NCBI GenBank assembly: GCA_964019695.1
Contig: OZ026530.1
Coordinates: forward strand, 30,920,690-30,984,689
DNA from: Loripinus fragilis
Lineage: Eukaryota > Mollusca > Bivalvia > Lucinida > Lucinidae
DNA: 64,000 nucleotides
Reading direction: 5' to 3'
In this document: positions 59,031 through 64,000 of the stretch, piece after piece
How the letters are laid out: each line of letters begins with the position of its first letter
Position numbering within the stretch: position 1 is the stretch's first letter
Program-made: the position numbers and the translations under genes
Notes under the pieces: generated by a model
What the model was told of the DNA's origin: nothing
What the model saw: the letters and a program-made list of their open reading frames with translations, nothing else
The model's database searches: none

Positions 59031-59184
59031 ATAACCATGAATTTTATAAAAAGGGATTGAACAATTGAATCCTCCTTTTACACCAAAAAGGCTTAATTTG
59101 AGGGGGTAAAAAGCTTCAAAAACAGCTCATTTTTTTCAACTTTCTAATTTTTCAAGAAAGTAACCCCTCTAAATCCTTGTTTTA

Positions 59185-60240
59185 GAATCGCTATCCTGTT
59201 GGAAACTGCTTCACTTTGATATTCAACAATTTTAACCCTGGCTGATCTATCATTTGAATACAAAGTGGTACGTATACCACCCCCCGCACAAAGTTACGTC
59301 TAACAGGATGGCTGCTTTAGAAATTTAACCTAACTGAACTGATTCTAAAGTGGTACATGTACCACATTGATATGCAGTGATTATAGTTCTGGCTGCTCTA
59401 TCATTTGAATGCAAAGTGGTACGTATACCACCCCCCCGCACAAAGTTACGTCTAACAGGATGGCTACTTTAGAATGTTTATCTGACAGACTGATTCTAAA
59501 GTGGTACATGTACCACATCCACATTGATATGCAGTGATTGTAGTTCTAACTGCTCTATCATTTGAATGCAAAGTGGTACGTATACCACCCCCCACAAAGT
59601 TACGTCTAACAGGATGGCTGATTAAGAAATTTAATCTAATTGAACTGAATCTAAAGTGGTACATGTACCACTTTGATATGCAACCATTCTCTTGGACGCA
59701 ATTCTGAGCATGTGGTATATGTACCACCTTGCCTTTAAATGATAGAGCAGTCCGAGCTAAAATTGCTGAATATCAAAGTGGTACATGTACCACTTGAGAG
59801 TCAGTGCAGTTTTAAATTAATTCCTAATCAGCCATATTGTGAGACTTAATTCCAAGGGGGTGGTATATGTACCACTTTGCTTTCAAATGACAGGGCAGCC
59901 AGGATTAAATCACTGCATACAAAGTGGTACATGTACCACTTGAGGGGCAGTGGCGTTTGAAATTAATTTTAATCAGCCATATTTCGAGACTTAATTCTGA
60001 GGGTTGGCATATGTACCACTTTGAATTCAAATGCCTTGATTACAATCACCGCATATCAAAGTGGTACATGTACCACTTTGGAGTCAGTGAAGCTTAAGGA
60101 GTCATATTTTGAGCTGGTGGCTACCACTCTGCATTCAAATGATTAGAGCAGTCATGACTTAAGCTTCTGAATATCAAAGTGGTACATGTACCACTTTAGA
60201 GGCAGTGTAGTAAGATTTTATTTCTAAATCAGTCCTTCTG
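59185..60240. repeat. Array of 16-bp palindromes in head-to-head tandem units
   Basis: GTGGTACATGTACCAC, a perfect palindrome, or its variants GTGGTACGTATACCAC and GTGGTATATGTACCAC, occurs about 13 times (59269, 59352, 59417, 59502, 59574, 59657, 59712, 59779, 59861, 59923, 60061, 60179 and a diverged copy near 60005). The intervening sequence forms units of about 150 bp. Those left of about 59690 are inverted relative to those on the right (ATCATTTGAATGCAAA against TTTGCTTTCAAATGAC). It is one large inverted repeat made of tandem units. It follows the broken 3' LTR after 155 bp of unique sequence. It is non-coding. Confidence 0.9.
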
Positions 60241-60535
60241 TGAGGCTCAAATCTTAGAGTCGTATTTTTCCAGGAGTATCCGAAAGCTGAACCATCAGTG
60301 GGTCTGGTTTAAAGCGAATCAGAAGACAGGGACACGGCCTAAAGATATATTTTTTCTAGATTAATTTTGACAGAAGCACTTAATATATAAAAATTGAGGA
60401 TAAGAAATCAAAAACATAAATTGGACTTATATTTATTTATTGTAATAAAATACTGTAATTAAAAAACTAATCCACACAACATTATTTGAAAACTAGCAAA
60501 AAACAACAATCCAGCTTTAAAACACAGTATGTAGT
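60241..60535. other. Spacer with nothing recognised
   Basis: AT-rich sequence between two repeats, with no feature seen. Confidence 0.4.
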
Positions 60536-60539
60536 TGGT

Positions 60540-60860
60540 CACTGACGAATTATACCCCTATTCCACACATGCCCCGTATCCCACCAATTGCCACGAATTG
60601 ACAAATATTTGAATTCGTGGCTGAAACGCTCTCAGTTCGTGAAGATCTCAACTGAATCGCACAGTCCGTAGTCAGTTCTTGCAATTCGTAGGTCAATCGG
60701 GAATTCGGCCCAACAGTTTTGAACTGTTCAAAATTTTAGCCACAAATTCCCCGATTCGAAAAATCGTGCTTGATTCGTAACAAGTTCCTAATGCATTCTT
60801 GGACATCGTAACTGAATCGTAATCGATTCGGAGGTGTTCTTAGGCATTCGTAGCTACGTT
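60540..60860. repeat. Repeat-like stretch rich in TTCGTA/GATTCG motifs
   Basis: AATTCGTGG, AGTTCGTGA, AATTCGTAGG, GATTCGTAAC, AATCGTAATCGATTCGGA and ATTCGTAGC recur within 300 bp. This clustered-motif style is like the subterminal parts of the element at 42882-44553, with another motif. It may be one end of a DNA element cut by the next repeat. Confidence 0.45.
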
Positions 60861-60945
60861 GACGGACGGACGACGGACGGACGCCGGAGTAACTGGTATA
60901 CTATTAGCTCTCCCATGAGCCTTCGGCTCAGGTGAGCTAATAAAG
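60860..60945 (-). repeat. End of GCTCACCTGAGCC element, minus strand
   Basis: GACGGACGGACGACGGACGG is followed by a tip hairpin GAGCCTTCGGCTC and GGTGAGCTAATAAAGC, the inverse of the starts at 18526 and 23426. Confidence 0.7.
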
Positions 60946-61429
60946 CATTCATGTATAAAAAAAAATGTTTGCTTTTCTGGCCCTATGAAATTTATTTCTC
61001 AAACCTGGATGTTCGCTTCCATCAGTCTCAAAAAGTGCGGTTGATGTACAGTCATTTCAATTCACTATTTTCATGCATGACCGAATGTCCAAATGAGACG
61101 GTGCACATGAGCAGACACTTTCCCATGTTCCTGATTCCGATCCATTAGATTATTCTCACAGACAATTTCTATACAGTGATATAGTACTTTAAAATCTGCT
61201 ACTGTCAAGTTATATGGACCTACTTGTCAGGTTAAAACATAAGGTTATCTGGGCTAAAATTAGTGTGTTATTCAGAGTAGATCCTATGGAGATGGCCATA
61301 ATTTAAACTACGAATAAAATGGCAGACTATAACCGGTGAGCTGCAGCAGCCAGACCTTCTCCTGCGCATCAGTGTTAAAACCTGTAATAATCCGTAAAGA
61401 TACTGATGAGATTGTTCTTATTAGCAGTT

Positions 61430-62200
61430 ACACCTAGACCGAATGTAGGACATTTCGGCCTAGGGTGTTTCGACCTGGACATTTCGGCCACGAAAAAAAA
61501 AACAAAGGGGGCGTTTCGGCCATAACTATAAATTGTGGGTTGGGGTGCGTGCATGAATAAATGTTTGATGCATATCTTAGGAAATACTTGTCTGAATAAT
61601 CTTATATGCCATATTTCTCCCAAAATTTTATTAGTTCTTAAAGTACATGTATTTACAAGCAGAGATGAAAACTGTGTGGGTCCTGATCAGGTAGGGAGCT
61701 GGCTGATCTGGATCTGCTGTGTTTTGAAGAAAAAAGATAAATCCAGACTCAGCATGAAAGTAGTGAAAATTCGTCAATTGTTATGTGTCACTTCAACAGT
61801 CAGTAAATTCAAAGATACGTGAGAATCGTTGCAAACAAAAAATTTAAAATATATACTTATCCAGGTAATGGGTGCTTTATACAGGTATATATCATTTATT
61901 GCTGTATTATATACACCATGATTTAGTGACCTGTTTCTATTAAAACTAGCATAATTCTATTACCATGCATCTTTGAATCTACCGTTATTATTCACATGCA
62001 TATTTGATTTCGAAAGATAACGAAATGCATTACCCATTTAAATGCATGCATACATTCCAACCCAAAATTTATGGTTATGACCGAAACGTCCACCTTCGGC
62101 ATTTTCTATGGCCGAAATGTCCGTGGCCGAAATGTCTGGGCCGAAACGTCCGTGGCAGAAATGTCCGTGGCAGAAATGTCCTAGCACCCCTGGACCAGAT
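61430..62200. mobile_element. Foldback element with repeated CCGAAATGTCC arms
   Basis: The left arm (61430-61545) has GGACATTTCGGCC and GCGTTTCGGCCATA, and ends ATAAATTGTGGGTTGG. The right arm (62055-62200) is its inverse, with CCAACCCAAAATTTAT, CCGAAACGTCC and about six tandem GGCCGAAATGTCCGTG-like copies. About 500 bp of AT-rich sequence lies between. No transposase is seen. Open frames in the arms come from the repeat. Confidence 0.8.
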
Positions 62201-62254
62201 CCATTACTCTGATTTACCAGCTTGTTTTTAATGAGCAGACACTTCCGCAGGCCC

Positions 62255-62910
62255 GACGTTTTTAACTTTGTCAAATCTGATCAGCATCTGGGTCCAAAAT
62301 ATGAGGAGTCGGTTTTTATATAACGATTAACTTTCAATAAGAACATCATAGTGTTAAACAGTTCGGTTCCAGATCAAGCACGACGTTTTGTTGGACATGA
62401 TCTGGATCCAAAATGTTTGAAAAGAATATCAGCAGAGAGACCTAGGTACTTTTCATTTGATCATATTGCTCATAGACGCGCTGGCCGTTCATCGGTCTAA
62501 GAATCGTCGTGTGCCAAACGGTTAGGCCTCAGATCAGGCCCAGCGTATCAGTAGTGGGCCTGATATGGGTTCAATGTGTTTGAAAGTAATATCAGAACTG
62601 CCTAGGTCAGACCTGATCTGTGTCCAAACTGTTTGACAAGAGCATAGCTCAATAAATGCATCATAGTGTCAAACTGTTTGGATGCAGATCAGGCTCAAGG
62701 TTTTGTTGGTCCTGATCTGGGTCTAAACCAATGTTTGAAAAGAATATCAGCAGACAGACCTAGTTCTTTACATTCGATGGGCATAGGCCAGTTGACGTGC
62801 AGCCATGCACCAAATAGTTTGGATCAGGCCCAACTTTTTGTCAGACCTAATATACGATACAGCTAATATCAGCAGTCAGTCCTAGCTGGTCTGACCAGAC
62901 CAGGCCCGAC
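62255..62910. repeat. Degenerate tandem repeat with CCTGATCTGGGTCCAAA
   Basis: GATCAGGCCCGACGTTTTG-type and CTGATCTGGGTCYAAA blocks, each followed by TTTGAAAAGAATATCAGCAG and AGACCTAG, recur at about 62280, 62395, 62530, 62610, 62690 and 62880. A stray copy lies near 63715 (GTCGGGCCTGATCTGAATCC). Confidence 0.75.
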
Positions 62911-64000
62911 GTTTTGCTGGGTTTTCTGTTACTGTAGTCAGACTTCGTTCAAATATAGCTAAACGAGATTTGAACGGTCATAGTTGGGCTGAGATACATC
63001 TAGTGATATAGATTACGGTGGATCCACGCTCAAATCCACTGAATGTGGAAAATTATGGTCAGGGACCCGAGTCCTAGAATATCGATAATTTAATCTAGAA
63101 GTCCTCTACTTGAGACGATGCTAGTGATTTTATGTGGTCTGCTGATAACGTATGCAACCAGTTTTGATACAGATCATATCAACAAATGAAGGTGCCTGAT
63201 CTTAATCCAAATTGTCAGACATTCTGGTGGTGGTATAGAATTTTCTGATCTTTATTTTTATTTATATGATAGTTTTTTCAACAAAATCAGCAGACGAAAA
63301 AAATCATGCAAAAAGTAAAATAAATAAAAAATAAAGCAAAACGTTAATAATATTCGTTAAGTTCCAATGTTAATCCATTCACGCAATATTTTAGAATGTC
63401 TTTTTAAAGTGTGCTTCCGATAAGAAGTTGTTTATGTTAGAAAACAGATGGCCGTTTTATGCAATATTACGTAATATATGTTAACACCTGTCAAAACAAA
63501 CACATATATCTATTATAGTCTTACTCCCTTAGCTGCAGTTTTGTTGGATTTATGAAACGGATTAAAGTAGTGTATGTGGCATGGTAGATTGGACACTTAT
63601 TTACAAAAATCATTAATTATTATACCATAAACTCGCATGTTGCGGACACTCATTGAAAGCGGTTGTGGACACTCATTGGAAAGATCTAAATTTAAAGAAT
63701 TGCAAAAAATATGTCGGGCCTGATCTGAATCCAAACTGCTAGCCACTCGGATGGTGCTCCTGAAAATTTTATTAAATCATTTTCATACTAATTCGGAGAG
63801 GAAAGGCATGTTCATAAAATTGTTCCAGACCAACCTGTCATTTGGGGAGCAGTCTTCCTAGAGACTACTTCAGCTCAACTTGAAGATTCCCTATTTGAAA
63901 TTCACCTCTTAGAGAGTTAATTCTCATGCTTTAAACACATTCCACCAGAGTTTTCAATGTTTGCTAACACATTGAAATACAAAATAGACAAATCCATGCT
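62911..64000. other. No recognisable gene
   Basis: Only a short duplication is seen (TGTGGACACTCATTG-like lines at 63638 and 63664), plus the stray tandem unit near 63715. No coding or RNA feature was recognised up to the window end. Confidence 0.4.

Overview
The window looks like nuclear DNA of an invertebrate animal, most likely a bivalve mollusc. It is AT-rich and gene-poor, with split genes, consensus splice sites and very dense interspersed repeats. Several repeat types, such as the CTGATCAG-core inverted-repeat elements, the GCTCACCTGAGCC element and the SINEs ending in AAACAAACAAAC, are ones I associate with bivalve genomes. That identification is from memory and was not searched.

Left part (1-26240). 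A plus-strand gene for a leucine-rich-repeat protein, of the ribonuclease-inhibitor/NLR LRR type, runs through this part. Six exons can be seen: 5174-5902, 15994-16349, 17627-17704, 20908-20989, 23146-23346 and 24462-24651. Splice phases fit from exon 2 to the end. They clash between exons 1 and 2, so an exon there is probably unseen. The N-terminus lies outside the window or was not recognised. The protein ends in an acidic 24-residue repeat encoded by a 72-bp minisatellite, and a foldback element has inserted into this coding repeat. The introns and upstream DNA hold a 3-kb tandem array inside an inverted-repeat element, SINEs, several MITE families and decayed tandem repeats.

Middle part (26240-49797). 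No intact gene is certain. Recognisable remains are a decayed array of C2H2 zinc-finger units (33369-34226), a broken LINE (about 37420-40205), a Harbinger-like non-autonomous element with TAA target duplication (42882-44553), a likely first exon of a secreted acidic Ser-rich protein (44767-45010), several MITEs and three tRNA-derived SINE or tRNA-like sequences.

Right part (49798-64000). A Ty3/gypsy LTR retrotransposon has a 2556-bp 5' LTR, a tRNA-Leu-like primer site, and gag, protease, integrase, reverse transcriptase and RNase H. The integrase lies before the reverse transcriptase, the Gmr1-like order. The whole 1503-codon gag-pol is in one frame but carries five stops. The 3' LTR breaks off after 1214 bp and is followed by an array of 16-bp palindromes arranged head-to-head. 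Further foldback and tandem repeats fill the rest of the window.

The most notable item is the integrase-first retrotransposon with its palindrome array. Next are the coding minisatellite in the LRR gene and the Harbinger-like element with clustered subterminal motifs.
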